DNA of 64,000 nucleotides from Colias croceus (taxonomy: Eukaryota > Arthropoda > Insecta > Lepidoptera > Pieridae), in the NCBI RefSeq assembly GCF_905220415.1, contig NC_059537.1, positions 6,827,622 through 6,891,621 on the forward strand, in the 5' to 3' direction. The notes below the pieces were generated by a model that worked only from the letters and a program-made list of their open reading frames with translations, did not search any database and was not told the origin of the DNA. Shown one piece after another: positions 13,001 through 28,019 of the stretch. The position numbers and the translations under genes are program-made. How positions within the stretch are numbered: the first letter of the stretch is position 1; each line of letters begins with the position of its first letter.

Positions 13001-16000
13001 CGCTTGATAGAATTATGGATAGATATGAATTTACAATAAAATCTGCAAACTAAAGAAATAGTAACTTGGTTAAGCTGGACTGGACCATCCATCTGAACAG
13101 GAACTTCCGAGGTCTAAAGGGGCTGAAATATATCGCCCCTGAGCAAATCCTTCAGTGTATGAATGATTTATGACCGAAGGGTGTGAGTTAATAGCAATCA
13201 CAAAACATGGTTCTACATCGCAGAAATTAGCACACATGTACCAAAATATTTAAAAAATCCGGCAATCTAATCACCTTTATCTATTGCAATGAAAAAAATA
13301 ATTGACTAAAATTGGTTATCCGCCACATTCTTTAAAAGGAATGTTAAAATATCAATTAAACTCTCTATATAAGGCATAATTGAATGTTATTTTTATTGGT
13401 GATCAATGAATAGGATACAATATTTATGCGCAACACAAATAAGAATTTATGTGTGACGTTTTTGCACGTACCTTTATCAAACTACTAAAAGCCACAATTT
13501 GTTTATTGCCATGTTTTAAGCTAAACAAATGCTGATATTTTAATATTATGGTCTTGTATTAACCATAGGCGCGATGCTAGTAACAAAAACTTTATAATGG
13601 CTAATCATCAAACATGTGATGAAAAATTCCTAAAGGTAGATTTCAACATTTAGTTATTAAAGTTTAATATCAAAACGTCTTCAGCTTGATATGGTGTTGG
13701 AGGGGGAACATCGTAACTCGTTCCATGCATATAATAAGTGATCGAATGGGTTCCATTGAGTGCGGGTCGACGGTCTATTGCGTAACAAACCGTTACCAGT
13801 TACCTATATACGAGTTTGTTAACCGGGTTCAAATAGATTTCATACAAACCTTTCTTAAAGACTTTTTAATTAACAGCGGCTGGGGCGCTCGTCGTGCTTA
13901 CAGTACGTGACAATATGCTGCAATGATAGTGGTAAAAGAAATTGATTTTTTATCGACTAAATCACCAATTCTAAATCTAAAAACATTCAAAAAAAATAGT
14001 TTTTTAAATGTGTATAGATTTTTATTCCGTATTTCCGACTTAGTTTTGATCCTACCTGAGATGCTGTCGAAACCAACATTATTTACGAACGGCTAATAAA
14101 ATATACTTCAAAGTTCAAATGTGTAATTAATAACCGCTTTTATAACGCCGCCGTCGAAAATATTCAATATCAATGTAGCGTAAAATAATTTGAAGCATTT
14201 TCCAGGGCTATCAATCTGGGCCGTTAATGAGATTCAAGCCGGGTCGACGCGATTGCGTCCACCAATTTGTGCCTCATTGCACCTAGCTAATGAAATACTG
14301 CAGGCCATGTCCGTTCACTTAAACTTTAATAATCGCCTTTCGTCCATCATTTTACAAAAATTCAATTAGACTAACAAAAGTTTCCGAATTAATAAATTAT
14401 CTAAAAACAATCTACGCGATCGTAGTTGTTCAAAAAAATTATCCCTGCTTTGTGTACTTCCAAAGTTTTGTCCTTAATGGCTTTACTCGACATCGCTTTG
14501 TAAAAAACGATTTTAGAAGTTCACGAACAGTTTCGTCATTTTGACCGCAGACTGGGAAGTGTGTTGTGTCACATCATTTGGAGTCTGTGGGGTAACCTCA
14601 GCTTTCACCCGCCGCTCTACCGCACCGTACACGCTTCGAAGAGCTCACCGCTTTTCGTCCGTGAAGATTTATCCTATTACTTTCCCACATATGACAAATA
14701 TAATTTTTTCTCTTAAGGAAACTGAACGAAAGATATTGATGCCCGGTTTCCGTTCTGTTTTTCGATGCGTATAGATATCCAATTCATATACGTGCGCGAA
14801 CACATTTAATAAATTTTATGGTACAAACACGATGTTACGTAGTTTTGTAATATAATCACACTCGTAACATTGATGAGTCATTTGCAAACAATAGGAGCAG
14901 CGGAAATAATCGTTACAGTTCTCGGCACTTTCTCTAGTGATATTATTTATGCCGAATTTTCCACGCAGTAGGAGTGAGGAACGTTCGCTTTGAATATGGA
15001 TTTTCTATGTAAGTACCTATGTCAATAATAAATATATCCGGCCTTTGGCTGCCATATAATTATGATATACATAACCACGGATGCTACGCAATTTATTCTA
15101 CTTAAAATACCTATGTTATTTACCAAATAGCCCATGTATTTATTACAGACGGTAGAAATAGAGATACGAATGCAATAGTACTCTACCAAAATGAACATAT
15201 AAAATATTATGAAGATGATTTATTTCAATGCAGTGGATTATACAAATATTATATTTATATTTTATTTTCTTATTATTCTCAGAACAACGGAATGCTCCAC
15301 TACCCTATGACAAACTGGCATAAGTTTCAATTTGATTGTTTCCTGCGTTTACGACATCTCAATTGCTGCTCTTTTGTAATCAGTTATTTGTGTCGGGACT
15401 CGAAGAAAAGCTTCCGTCGTCTCACACATCCAATAATAACGTGATCGAATTCTTAGCAATTTTATCATCCACATTGCAAATTCAGTTATAAAATTTAATA
15501 CAATTCAAATACATTTATGCCCTAGATTTATTTGTTCATTAGATATATATAATAGATGAATTAACATTCCCTCGAATTGTTAATATTGCTTTACATGACG
15601 AGTTTTACAAATTGCAGTAGTACTTACACGTGTTTTTAATGACAATTAATCATTTTAAATATCTAAGTTTCTTACTTTATAAAGTTGTTTATTGCAATTT
15701 ACATACCTATCATTGATATTATGCCGACGCTGATTCAAAACAATAATCATTACATCAAAATGCTTAGCATACAGTATTGCAAAACATATGAAACAAACAT
15801 TAGATGTATGATTTATATCCATGAATGATACATTTTATGCAGACAATGAATAGATATAGACCACGACTAGGAAATATGTCGGTATGTGATGTAATTCTTT
15901 CTGACTCAATAGCTTATGTACGAGCACACTGGTCTGTACACGCAGCAATTTATTTAGCCACTACGATCGCGGTAACACGAAAGATTGCGCGACTAATTGG

Positions 16001-19000
16001 TTCCCACTTTGAAACGAACATTAAAAGTGCATTAAATTCTATTTAAGCGAGTACAAAGCACAGCTAGTTAAGTGATTGAAATATGAGTGTCATGCAAAGC
16101 GAAATTTAAATCCCAACAATGCTGTAGGTTGGCACGAGTAGGCAGTTCATGATTGAATAATATTCTTAACTCGCAAGTTGCAAGATTTAGGATCGATCTA
16201 GATTAACAACAATTTGCCAGTTGACCTTGCTTCTGGGGCACTAATTGCCGTAATATTTTGTGCTGCTAAATTCCTCTTTAACATTATTAACAATAATGAT
16301 GTCAAGGTGGGTACCGCATTCATTTGCGTCCCAGCCCTTTGTTGCCGTAATTAAAATTGCATGGATAATTGGAATTGCCCTACCTACCTAATTTTATAGG
16401 CTCTGTAATACCATTTGGTGTTAATTCTTCTTAATATACTGTCGGGAAATTCACAAACTGATATCTTTAAAAGAGAATATAACATCATTTTACTTACCAT
16501 CTATTATATCGTAATTATAACTATGTAGTAAGAGGCTGTTTTCGTTTAATATCCCAATAATACCTGTACCCAAACTTAAAAAAGTGATATTTGAAATAAT
16601 GTATGATCTAATTACATTTACCTCAATACCAGTTTGATTGTTTGAAAAACAATGGCTTCAACATGTTTTGATTATGATTTTGCACTGGGTGAAACATCTA
16701 CATCGAAGACATGATTCATTCGGACAATGTATCAATTCTTGTACAACATTCATTTAGCAATAACATGCTAAAATTACTTTCAGTCTAGTTAACTAGCGGA
16801 ATAATACTAAACTCTAAAGTTCTAAACGTTTAAAACAGAAAACAAAATGTTCTGATTCTGTAGATACATATCCCAAAAAAATATCCAGGTGAGCTGTTCC
16901 TTCATAACTTTAAGATTAACGCATTTAAAATGTAACAATGCTGTAATGATTTTTCTAGAGTAATTATTAATATCACGGTTGACGAGAACAAAAGCTGATA
17001 GGTCACGCAACTCCGATAGATCGATCACGCGCACACGTGCCTGTGAGCCGAGCCAAGTACTTGGATAAAAGACCTACCTTTTGATTTTTTATTCTCCCAT
17101 CATTTTTTCCCTTTAGTGTTGGCTCTTGGCGAACAAGGCGAATGCAAGTCAATTACATGACTTCGAATTTCTCATATGAATTTTATAAAGTACATACCAT
17201 TGTGTAAAACAACTTTATTTGCTCTATGATCACTTCGTTTTTTATTTTTGTTTTTAAAATTTTAATGAGAACCTGATAAGTTCTCGTGTTCAGTTTTATA
17301 TTATGGATACAAAATTTAAAATATTTTGAAACGTAACCAATACATTTTTCATGCATTGTATTTTAAAAGCGTGAGTGGTTAGATATTTAATGATTTAAAT
17401 CACACATAGATTGCTTATTTTATTGGGCATTGATAATTATTTTTGAGCAGGATATCTGAATTGTGTTATACATTAAAATTGATTAGTTACACCTCACAAG
17501 TCGCGTTCTATTTCAATTGGACCGTTTTACCTTTATAGTGTAGTATTATGGTGTCAGTGAACTGCTAGGGATAGTGCGTTGGAGGATTTATAGGAATGCT
17601 GAGAACCGGTCCTGACTTCCGATAGCAGAAGCAGCTTACCAATAAGACTATGCGTCACACGCAAAGACAATATTTTCCTTATGACATAAGAAAGCTTCTT
17701 TAGTTTATCTATATACAAAACTAATCAAAATCTCAAATTAACAATATATTGAATCGACGTGTTTTAAAAACATCGGACTGGTAAAGGTGTACCGTAACAT
17801 GACAGTATTTTTATACAAAGTGCATAGCATTTATAATAGTTGTTACTGCGATCAAACTAAAGTCCATATTTCCTCGGTTGCATCAACGCCGTGAAGATAT
17901 TTTGATCATGACTGGTACCTATGCAGACTGTTCGATAGCGGATGCCGTCGATTGTGGATTATTTTTGTCCCGGAAAGTAGTTGCATGAACCAGCGAACGA
18001 ACAACAGTCTGCAAGTCTGTGCCATAAGGAAACACTAGTTCGCTAGGCGCACTTTATTTGTTCCGCGAACGATAGATTTCATTACTTTGTTGTTTATACG
18101 TTTCAACTTTCAACTAATTTCCTTCTACACCGAATCACTGTTGGCTGATTTGTTATATTATTGCTCATTTGCTTTATATTTAAATATTTATTTATACGAT
18201 ATCAACTACATATATCATTTAAAGAAATATTAAACGATCATCGTTATGTGTCTCACTGCAAGCTCACTGCACATAAAGATGAGTGTCAAATTGTCTTGAA
18301 TTTGAAAACATCTTTTCCATTCACATATTGTAATAGCTTTGGTGCAAACGAGACGAGACTGGCACATTCCGCTTGCAAATTGATGCAATGATACATCAAA
18401 TACAGTCATTGCTTTTTACATTCACATAGTCTGTGTGAAGCGATTAGTGCAACAGTTAATGTATCTACTCATCCGCAGAGCCGGATATATTACACGTTTA
18501 ATATTTCGCTCGCTCGGCGTCAGAGCAGTTAAAATTAAAACACGTAATATCCGTGACTGTACGTGAAAATAGAAAACGCGCATAAGGAAAATAAAATAAA
18601 GTTTATGAGAAAAATTACAATAATATAAAATGTTTATGGATATTTATTTTACACTAAAGTCACAAGCATTTATGCCACCATGTGCCACTTTATTGACGTA
18701 TTTCTAAGCTATTTGCAGAAATCATTTTTTTTTTAATATAATAAATGTAATTTCATTTTAAAATATTTAAGTATTCCTTGTCTAAAAACTACTTACTCGT
18801 ACAAATAACGGCAATGGTTATTTAAATTTTATTTAATGTAGGCACATTATATCCCAAGCTAAAGCTCGAATATTTCGACACAGAAATGTATAAAAGTATT
18901 TCATTGTTGAAGTAAAAAGCAAAACGTTGGTTACATTCAGGTGGGCCATTGCTGATATTATATTATACAGTATTTCTTGTCCCATTTCTATAGTAAATCA

Positions 19001-22000
19001 CTAGACCAGCGTCTAATAGCGCACCGTCAGCGATATAAAGCCAGTACTGTTATGTTGCAGGACACTATCATTAATGCAAATAGGCCAGTATTTTTGCACA
19101 ATGAAAAAGCACGTTCAGAAAATGTATTGTCTATTTGACGAATTTGAATATGCAGTTGCATTGACGCATCCCAGTATGGATTTCCGCCGTTTGCCACTCA
19201 ACATAAATACAAAACATCGCGAAATGCCACAAAAGGACAACGTTTTAGGACGGATGTCCAACGCCAGCATGTAGGCAATTAGACTCGTGCGTGAGACCAC
19301 TGTAGCTGGTTAACACACTTTCACTTTAATTTCGCGATTGTTGAATCTAAATAAAGCGTGCGGTTATTTTTTAAATGTTCGAAGCCTAACAAATGTGATC
19401 CTACGATACCACACACATCGATTGACGATATTTTTAACAATGCTATCGGGCGTAACCATTGATATTTGTAGATGGCACCGATTTAATAATGAATGTGTAT
19501 AGATGCCTACACGTCTATGCATTAATTGTGACCTTATTTACATGTATGTATATTCAATAACAAAGCATCCCAAGTGCATGATAATAGTAACCGTGTTGAA
19601 TAAATTAATAAATAATGATAGGTACGCCGATTATAATACATAACATGTTGATATAAAAGCATTCCACACCAATATAATGTTGAATTGGTATTCAAGCAAC
19701 AAATGTTTGTAATTATTATTTATTGAAAAACGAATTGTCGAAAACAGATGTTTAATTTCAGATCAAAAACATTCGTTCAACCCAAACGAATAGATGAAAT
19801 TTTTACTAGTTCAATGCCCAAACAAATAAACAACTGCTAGCAACTAACGTTTAATTTTAAATTTTCATTTAAAATGAGTTTTTGATGTAAAATCCTTCAC
19901 AGATCGCTAAGAACATAAGGCCATTGTACCTAACACGTGGGAATAAAATAAGCCATTGTCCTTATCTCTTCAATCCTGCTGATTAGAAACAGACACCATG
20001 TTTTAACGTTGACACAAAGTATTTCCCAACAAATATTTATAGCTAGTGGGAAAATGCATTTTGCGGGTTGGAAGCTACTTTTGTTATTGCGATCTCACGG
20101 CCATTGACTCTTTAGTTTTATTTTCTCACGCTCACTGTTTAAGATTGATTACACGCGTTTTGTTCCTGTGCAAACGGAAGCTAAGATGTAATTGTAAATT
20201 TTAATTTCATTTTATTATTTTTTTATAGTAGGTACGTATGTAATTGTATGCTGAGTAATATTTAGAATTTCCAAGCTGTTCCTGTGTTCATATTATATTC
20301 TACTTATCCCAAAATTGGCCACATGTATCTCTACTTTTATAATAATTAATTTATAAACAGTAATACAGTAAGCCCTATTCAATTGTTGATAGTTCCTCGC
20401 TCGAAGTTTCTTCTCCGACTGAAGAATCTTCAAAAGGTAACCAATTATTATTAATTAATTCAATTTAAAGTCTCAAAGTCCGGTAATGGGATTAACCCAT
20501 GTTAGAATTATCAAGCGAAGTCCTAAGTAAGTTAAGTAAATGACTTTGATGTAAATAGGAACGTCGTGGTGTCCAGTGGGGCATGTAACGAAATTCAATA
20601 TCTGACTTCTTAATATATAGTTTTAATAGAACCTAGTTAATAAGAATACTAATAGTCACATGAACAATGATGATACTGATGATTGACCTAGTCACATAGA
20701 CGTTACTATACCAAGTCTTGAGATTATCATACATCTAAACGCAAACTTAAGTCGAATGCTCATAATACGAAAAACTGATTTAAAATAAAATATAAGTTAT
20801 ACAATATACATTCAAACGCCATTAGAGACGATTAAAACGGCTAGAGGTATCATCATTATGAACATTCTTCGTCTTTAAAAATATTGTCTATGATCTGCCT
20901 AAATGGTTAAAAGAAGGCGACAAAGGTCCGGTCAGAGCGGGTCAATGCGATTTAATTGACGCGATAAGAGTTAAATTTTGCGTGGGAAGATGTAGCAATG
21001 CGTGACGTCATATTTTAATTGCACACTATGTGCGCCAAGAAAAACCTCGTCAAATATAATTAACTAAACAGAATATAATGAAAGAAAAACAATTAAACCG
21101 TCTGTTACGTGCATGATAGTCTCGGACATGCACGGAGCTGCTTTAATCCATTTCGGTTTTTGATTAGAACTTTTAATAAAATTATATAATGCTCTACCAC
21201 TCTTATAATTTAAACATCATAATATAATCAAAATTCACATCGTTAAAGTTTATATCTTTGCGCAAACTACATCATTATGCTCACAGACAACATTCATTAT
21301 AAAAAACGGAACCTTTTCAAATTGTTGTAAAACGCATGGTACAATAATAGAACTATGTATATACCCATTGAGTTTCGATTAAGAACAGCAATTGAATTTA
21401 GCTGCTTGAATCAGATGAACGCAAGTTTCATCATCGGGCGAAGGAGCGATGCCGAAAATAAAATTGTTAAATAGGATACGGTGGTATCTCCGGCCATGAT
21501 TACGTGGTACCAGCAGCGTGTAATATCGCGATGGTCAATGGGCACGGGTCACAATGAGGCATTTCCTGTGGACATCGAGCGAACAAGGACGGCCAATCGT
21601 GTAAATATTCGTACTTATCTGATTTTCTACGTTGAATGCCTAGGTTCTAACAAATTTTGCTATAGAGAAGTTGAATATCATTACTCAGCATAGTATTCTA
21701 CTAAGAATAACGCGATCTTTTTCTCAAAATTTTCTCGCTCCCCGTTCAACTCGATTACTCGAGTGAGCCGGATCAGGCGGCTAAAACTAAAATACGTTTT
21801 TACAAAAACAATCTTTTGCTGATTGTGGGATATAAAATGTTGAAAGAAAAGTTTGATTTTCGTATTTAGATGAAAGCAAAGCGCATTCTACTCCGCACTC
21901 TTCAAGCGTGTAACATGGCCTGCATGCTCAAAATACGGGATGGCGTGCTGAATCGAAGCTGTGATAAAAGAGTGCAGAATCCAGGTGAGGCGTATGACCG

Positions 22001-24053
22001 TTTGTGACCTCGGAACAATTACCCGACCATTAGCGAAACGAACACAATGCTCCGCTATTAAGCGGATGTCCAGCATGTACCCGCACCCGTTCAATTTGCA
22101 TTTGTTTGGAATTAGATCGTCAGCGGCAGTGAACATGTCCCGCGCTTTGTGCCACCTGTAATATCTCTCAGCATAATGCTTTGATCCGCTTTACCAACCT
22201 CAAATAGACGCTTATCATCAAATGAACGTTCCATTTCAACTAAATTTACACACTGTTTATTGCTCATTATCTTATTAATTAAATATGTGTGTGTTTGTAA
22301 CTTATTTAAGTTTAAATAATAAAATCTTTAATATTATATTATTATCTGATTTCGTGATGTAGTTTTCTTTGATTTGTTTTGTATTTTCATCAATCATTAT
22401 ATACAAATATTTTTGACAAAATTTGCTTCGAGCTCCAACGTGAAATTACAATATGATCATAATACCCACGTTGGTGTTAAACCCAAGTCTCTTGAAATTA
22501 AAATTTTAATCCAATTAAAATTTAAACACAGAAATTTATCTTTTTTTACAAAAATAACACCACTAGCAAAGGCAATGACATTGAAACTCGACAAATTTGC
22601 CGTCTGTTTTTATTCATCTATTATCTCTACCCTTTTTCGTTTAGCCCTGTAAACGAGTGATAATTTAAGAAAAACGAACCTCACGAAGCGGGGTGGTAAT
22701 GACAAATGGCGCACTAGGCGTCTTATCTGAACAGTTGAAAAACGATGTAACTGTGGTTTCGTGGCTCGCTTAAATGGAGGATGATGCCGTTAAACCCTTC
22801 TTGATATTCCGCCCCTAACTAATGTGAATAAAGCGCTAAATGCCATTTATACAAAAAAGTATCTGAAATCTTGGCTTGGAATCAGATATCTTATTTTAGT
22901 GAACCTTGTGATAGTCTTTGAAATTCATATAACTTTTCTACGTGAACTCATAAATTTTGATATATTCATAAACAATAAACAGAATCCAATGCTGAAAAAA
23001 TAAGGTGAAGGAAGAGAAATGGATGGAGAAGGTTTAAGCAACAGTCTAAATATTCTGTTCCACACAAAGAAACTATTTTGGTACGATTAACTTAATTTCT
23101 TTAAAAAAATATTAAAACATTTAAATTGAATTCAAACTATAACTTAAGTAATAATCTAACATTACTTTAATCTGCAGCACTGCAAGCAATTCGCGTTTAA
23201 ATATCTAAACGGTAATGGCAAGTCGCCAGTATTCTCCACCTTTCTTAGTACTATTTTGTACTGAATGAGATAGTAACGTCTTTCTCCGGAATATATTGTC
23301 CCCTTCAGCTTTAACCACACCCGCCTCTGATATGCAAATAAGCTTTGCAATAAAGCGTATCATATCAGATTCCGAAAGGAGAATGCCCATGAAAGTATGG
23401 ACCACAGTATAGTGTTGCGTCAATGCCAGAAAGGTTTTGGAGGGTTCTTCAATATTCAAAAGATTTTTACCAATTGATTTTTTGTGATAAAAACAGGGGT
23501 TTTCAAGATATTGAGAAAAATGTGAAATAACCTCAAAACTTAAATAACCCCGATTTAGTTAGGTTTATGTGTGATTTAGGTAGTATTTTATCGTCCGAAG
23601 GTTATTTTTCGTTTAACATATTTAATCTATACGTAGAGCTTATGCTTTCAGACAAAGTCTATCTGTTCATCGGCTAGTGTAGGTAGGCACCAGAAATCTT
23701 CCGGGACGGATTTCAAGAAAACCTAAATATATATTTAAAAAAGAGAAGAGTTTTTATTCGGTTTACATGTTGTTGTTGTTGTTTGAATCATTTTTTCACT
23801 ACATATTCGAAGAAAGAAACAAATAAGAAATAACTGGTTACCTACCAAGCTATGTCATAATAATTTTTTTTTATATGTATTTATATTATTTTACTTCACT
23901 ATCTATGTTAAAACAACCTACAGTGTATAAACAATACCTTAAAGAGTGATTTTATGTTAATTGATTTTTTTGTAATTCAATGAAAACAATATTAATACAT
24001 GTTATTTACCATAGTAAATGTCATAATAGTTACCGCTTGGTTACCGTGGTAAC
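10074..24053. other. Long gene-free stretch with complex islands
   Basis: No coding exon with recognisable product. Islands of less AT-rich, word-diverse sequence occur at about 10,800-11,060, 14,140-14,360, 16,090-16,400, 17,880-18,020 and 21,480-22,190, between plain AT-rich DNA. Their density next to a developmental guidance gene would fit distal enhancers of the semaphorin downstream, but that is inference. No transposon boundaries were noticed. Confidence 0.35.
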
Positions 24054-24421
24054 CGGTAATGGATACTAAATCTATGGTAACCAAGGTAACGGATCTAAAC
24101 AATTACATGTCTTATTAGATTTTACAAAACATTCCCTGATCAAAATATATTTTCCGGTAGTAAGAAGGCCTCTAAATTGCCGAGATTTTTTTAATATTAT
24201 TGTTATCTTGATGCATGAGAAAAACCTTTACCAAAAATGTAAACGGTAATGGACACTAAATCTATAATAACGGATCTAAACAATTACATGTCTTATTAGA
24301 TTTTACAAAACAATCCCTGTTCAAAATATATTTTCCGATGGTAAGAAGGCATCTAAATTGCCGAGATTTTTTTAAATATTATTGTTGTCTTGATGCATGA
24401 GAAAAACCAGTACCAAAAATG
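24054..24421 (+). repeat. Tandem repeat, two units of about 190 bp
   Basis: Unit 1 (24,054-24,243) and unit 2 (24,244-about 24,421) both start CGGTAATGGAxACTAAATCT. They share ATTACATGTCTTATTAGATT, a TTGCCGAGATTTTTTTAA block and GATGCATGAGAAAAACC. Unit 2 has lost about a dozen bases near its start (the GGTAACCAAGG segment of unit 1). The sequence just before unit 1 contains the hairpin GGTTACCGTGGTAACC. Confidence 0.85.
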
Positions 24422-25040
24422 GGCATTCTCCTTTGAACCTAGTGTTGTTTAAATGCCATATCTGTCATAAGTTAATTATAAATTGTATCATTAAAAAGAT
24501 AAGAAGTTATTCGGTGTATCTTCGTTCTTAACGGTTCCGAAGATTCTATCTTGGATATTAAAAAGAAACAAATTTGAATGGAACAAAAAATTTGATTTGA
24601 AACAATTCGCCAACCTCAAGTTTGTTTTTTGTAAAAGATAAATATAAATATGGTAAAGTAGAGTTTAGTTACAGTTTACGCAAAATCTATATTCAGATAA
24701 CTGCCATATTTATATTCATATTTACCCTCGATAATTCATTTTTATTATCCTTACTAGAAACTATACATAGTCCTCGAAGAGCGTGATGATATAGTGCTGA
24801 TAAGACATATCCTGTCGTAAATCTAGAGAATAGAGCGACCGACTTAGACGGAGTCATATTATGTTCGAGACTCACGAATATTGACTGGGACAAGCTATGG
24901 CCACCTTGCGCCTACCTGCTTCTGATGATGATTATGAATACCTGTTTGTAATTTTTTATCCTAATTTGATAACGGCGAGTGTGTGATTGTATAAAAAATA
25001 AATCTATAGACAACCACAGCGATTAGATATCCCATTTATT
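24422..25040. other. Intergenic, nothing recognised
   Basis: AT-rich, with short chance open frames only. Confidence 0.5.
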
Positions 25041-25291
25041 AACCGACTTCAAAAAAAAGGAGGAGGTTATCAATTCGGCCGGTATATTTTTTTTTTTTGT
25101 TTTTATGTATGTACACCCATTACTCCGAGGTTTCTGAACCGATTTACGTGATTCTTTTTTTGTTCGATGCGGGATGGTGTCGAATTGGTCCCATAAAAAT
25201 TTTATTCGGATAGGCCCAGTAGTTTTTATTTTATGAGCATTTTTGTCTGTAGGTATTTGTAAATTTTGCAAGTGCAAGTTTGAAGTCGGTT
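25041..25291. mobile_element. Short element with 13-bp inverted ends
   Basis: Begins AACCGACTTCAAA and ends with its exact complement TTTGAAGTCGGTT. The body contains AAGGAGGAGGTTATCAATTC, a long T run, TATGTATGTACACC and TCCGAGGTTTCTGAACCGAT. This is the layout of a very common lepidopteran interspersed repeat. A clear target duplication is not visible, so the superfamily is left open. Confidence 0.65.
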
Positions 25292-28019
25292 GTTTTTAAC
25301 GCAGTTATCACTTGTAGCAATACATGCTTGGTTATATAACACTCGAATATAATCAACCTAGGATTTTCTTTTTTTTTTTCTTTTCTTTCAGAAAGCGGAG
25401 TCTTGAGTATTATAAATTTATAGAAGTATAATTTTAGAGAATTATACATCAATCCAATTCATTAACGTTATCAAGAGTAGGTACGAATACCACGCGATAT
25501 GAAACACGAATTTGTTTTTAATGCCACTGTCTGATAAAAAGAAACGTTATCGCAAGACAAAGACGCTAATTCTAATTGGCTAGATACAGCGAACTGGGTT
25601 AGATACTATGCTAATGAACTTTACGTTACAGCGACCTTAGGATGAAAATAAAAAAAAGTTAAATATAAACGCTGAACTTATTTCTTTCATTATGAAATTG
25701 AAAGAAAATTTGGGTACATTGAAAGTAAGTATTCCAAAAAACTTCTCACTTCATTGAAGTACCTACTTATGCGAGCGATTCAGAAGTCAAACTACTTTCC
25801 TTTCTTCTTTACATATATCAATTAAATATCTGTACACCTTAATAAAGTAAACTGTGAAATATACAAGAAATATAATTCTATTTTGACTAATAATAATCTT
25901 TAACACAAGTTACTTCGTCTGAAGAACAAGCGACAGCGATTTATTTCGAGTAAAAATTGTAATACAAAATGATGATTTATTAAAGGAGAATGTTAACATT
26001 GCTTTGTGAAACATAATGGCTCATATTAACTATTTCCATTCATAAACAACTGCGCATTGCGTTTAATTTACCAACATACCTAATTACTCCATACAACGGA
26101 CATATTTTGATAGAAAATGTTTCAGCTACAATAGAAAACATAGCATAATTTTAGTGAACTTTAGAAAAAATCCACCCAATTTATGTCATTCAATTTTGGA
26201 ATATTATAAATGTGAATAAATTAAAAAAATGCGAACATGAAACTTGATCTTTGCCACATGACAGACAGATTTACCGAAAAATATCATTTATATAGCTGGT
26301 TAAAGAATACACGCAAAATACACGCACGATAAAGAATATACGCAAATAGTATAATTACTCAAAATAAATATGCTACCATTATACGCGGAACATTTTTTGT
26401 TAGGAAGGTAACCTAACCTTTTAGCCAGGTAAGGAAAATCAAATCACTTATACTTATCACTCGTTAAATAAATCTCAATGCCTTGTTCCGAGCACGTGTT
26501 ATTCGCTAACTTATTTGTAACTTACTTTATACTCTGGTATGGATATTTATATTGATAGGTATATTTATATAACAGGAGCTATGAATAGATAGGTAATATC
26601 AAATCCGGAAGCGAGGATGATGATTCAACATCTAGTTAATTGTAATTTATAATAATTGAAATAAACAATGAAATCCCCGACCGCCCACGAGATGGTAATG
26701 TATTTTCCAGTTCCATAACATATCATAATGTATCTAATTACCGAATAGGCGTTCGTTCTACACTTAAAGGAGTGCGTTGTTACATATGAGTTCGAACAAA
26801 AACTGGTTCTGACCCACATTTACAACTCTGTTCAACTGTACTTGCCTTTACTTAAATGGATATCGTGAATGTAGATAAAGTTTATGTATATATGGTCGGG
26901 ATTGGGTGAAATGTTTTTCTATTATAGACGAACTATTTCATGAAACGTTCAATTACAGTATAAGAAAGTTGATTTCATAGTTTCACGGTAGGACAAAGTC
27001 AAGATGATTTAGTGCCTTCTAGGACTACATATTGAATGATATGAATTTTGGTTCATGCCTAATATTTTCTTTCTTTATGACTGCAACGATTTCAGGCATT
27101 ATCATATTATTAACATATTATTATCCTCTATTACATATTTGCTATAAAGCCGATTAAAGTCATTATAATTATGAAAATAAAACACTTACAAATACATGCA
27201 CTCTTACATTACATTATGGGTTAACAGCATTTTTGTTTATCGAATATTTCTTATTTCTTAAACCCGCTTTACACAAGCCACGGCTATTTTTACCAGGCTC
27301 AATAAATAATCTAAATCTGGTATCTCATAAAAGTTACATGAAGATCCACCAGATGCGTATAAATGGCAGGCACATTACCTGCGACTCGAGAGAACTATAA
27401 TATTATTCAAATACAAATGCTCTATAAAAAATTTATGAAGAAAGAAATATATCCGATGTACCTACATAAAACCAAAGATTAATGCATATACTATTTCACT
27501 CAACTGTTCCTTAAAAAAGGTTAGCTTTAATAAATCTGATAATAATACTAAAGGAGCAGGTATCAACCCAAATGGTAGCACCTGACACGTTCCCCAATAT
27601 CGGACCTAAGATAGAGCGTCCTGTCTACCTTAGATAAGGGATACGAATATGTAATGCGCTCTACAACCTTTGCAGAGCTTGTATATTTTATAAGTCTATC
27701 GAACATTTTTCTATTAGAACCGTGGAAAAATACAAATTTATATTAGTACCACGGACTCTACATTATGTCAGTTTCTCTTACAATAGAAAGTTTGAGGCAG
27801 GTCAACCGGTAGGGCATCAACTTAACTCTTAACGTTATTCGTAAAAGCTTTATCTTTATACATTTTCCTTGACTGATAGAGTTAGTATTTACAACGGCTA
27901 TCTACTTCGTTTTGTATCAACATCTATCGTTCGGCTCTTAAATTGTTCTTCGAAATCCATTTCTATTTTATGGCCTCTCATTTAAAAGCGTCAACACAAA
28001 ACAAAAAATTATGTGAAAC
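25292..28019. other. Intergenic, upstream of the semaphorin
   Basis: No gene or repeat recognised. The last few hundred bases lead into the GC-rich first exon of the semaphorin gene and so should contain its promoter. I did not find a convincing TATA box. Confidence 0.4.

Noticed and set aside
22374..22652. 92-codon plus-strand frame
   Set aside because: Lysine/isoleucine/phenylalanine-rich product typical of chance frames in AT-rich DNA; no motif or conservation evidence.
1..28000. tRNA genes and well-known insect microRNAs
   Set aside because: I looked for B-box-like GTTCGA words and familiar mature microRNA sequences and saw no convincing cloverleaf or match. A tRNAscan-SE or miRNA search would be decisive.
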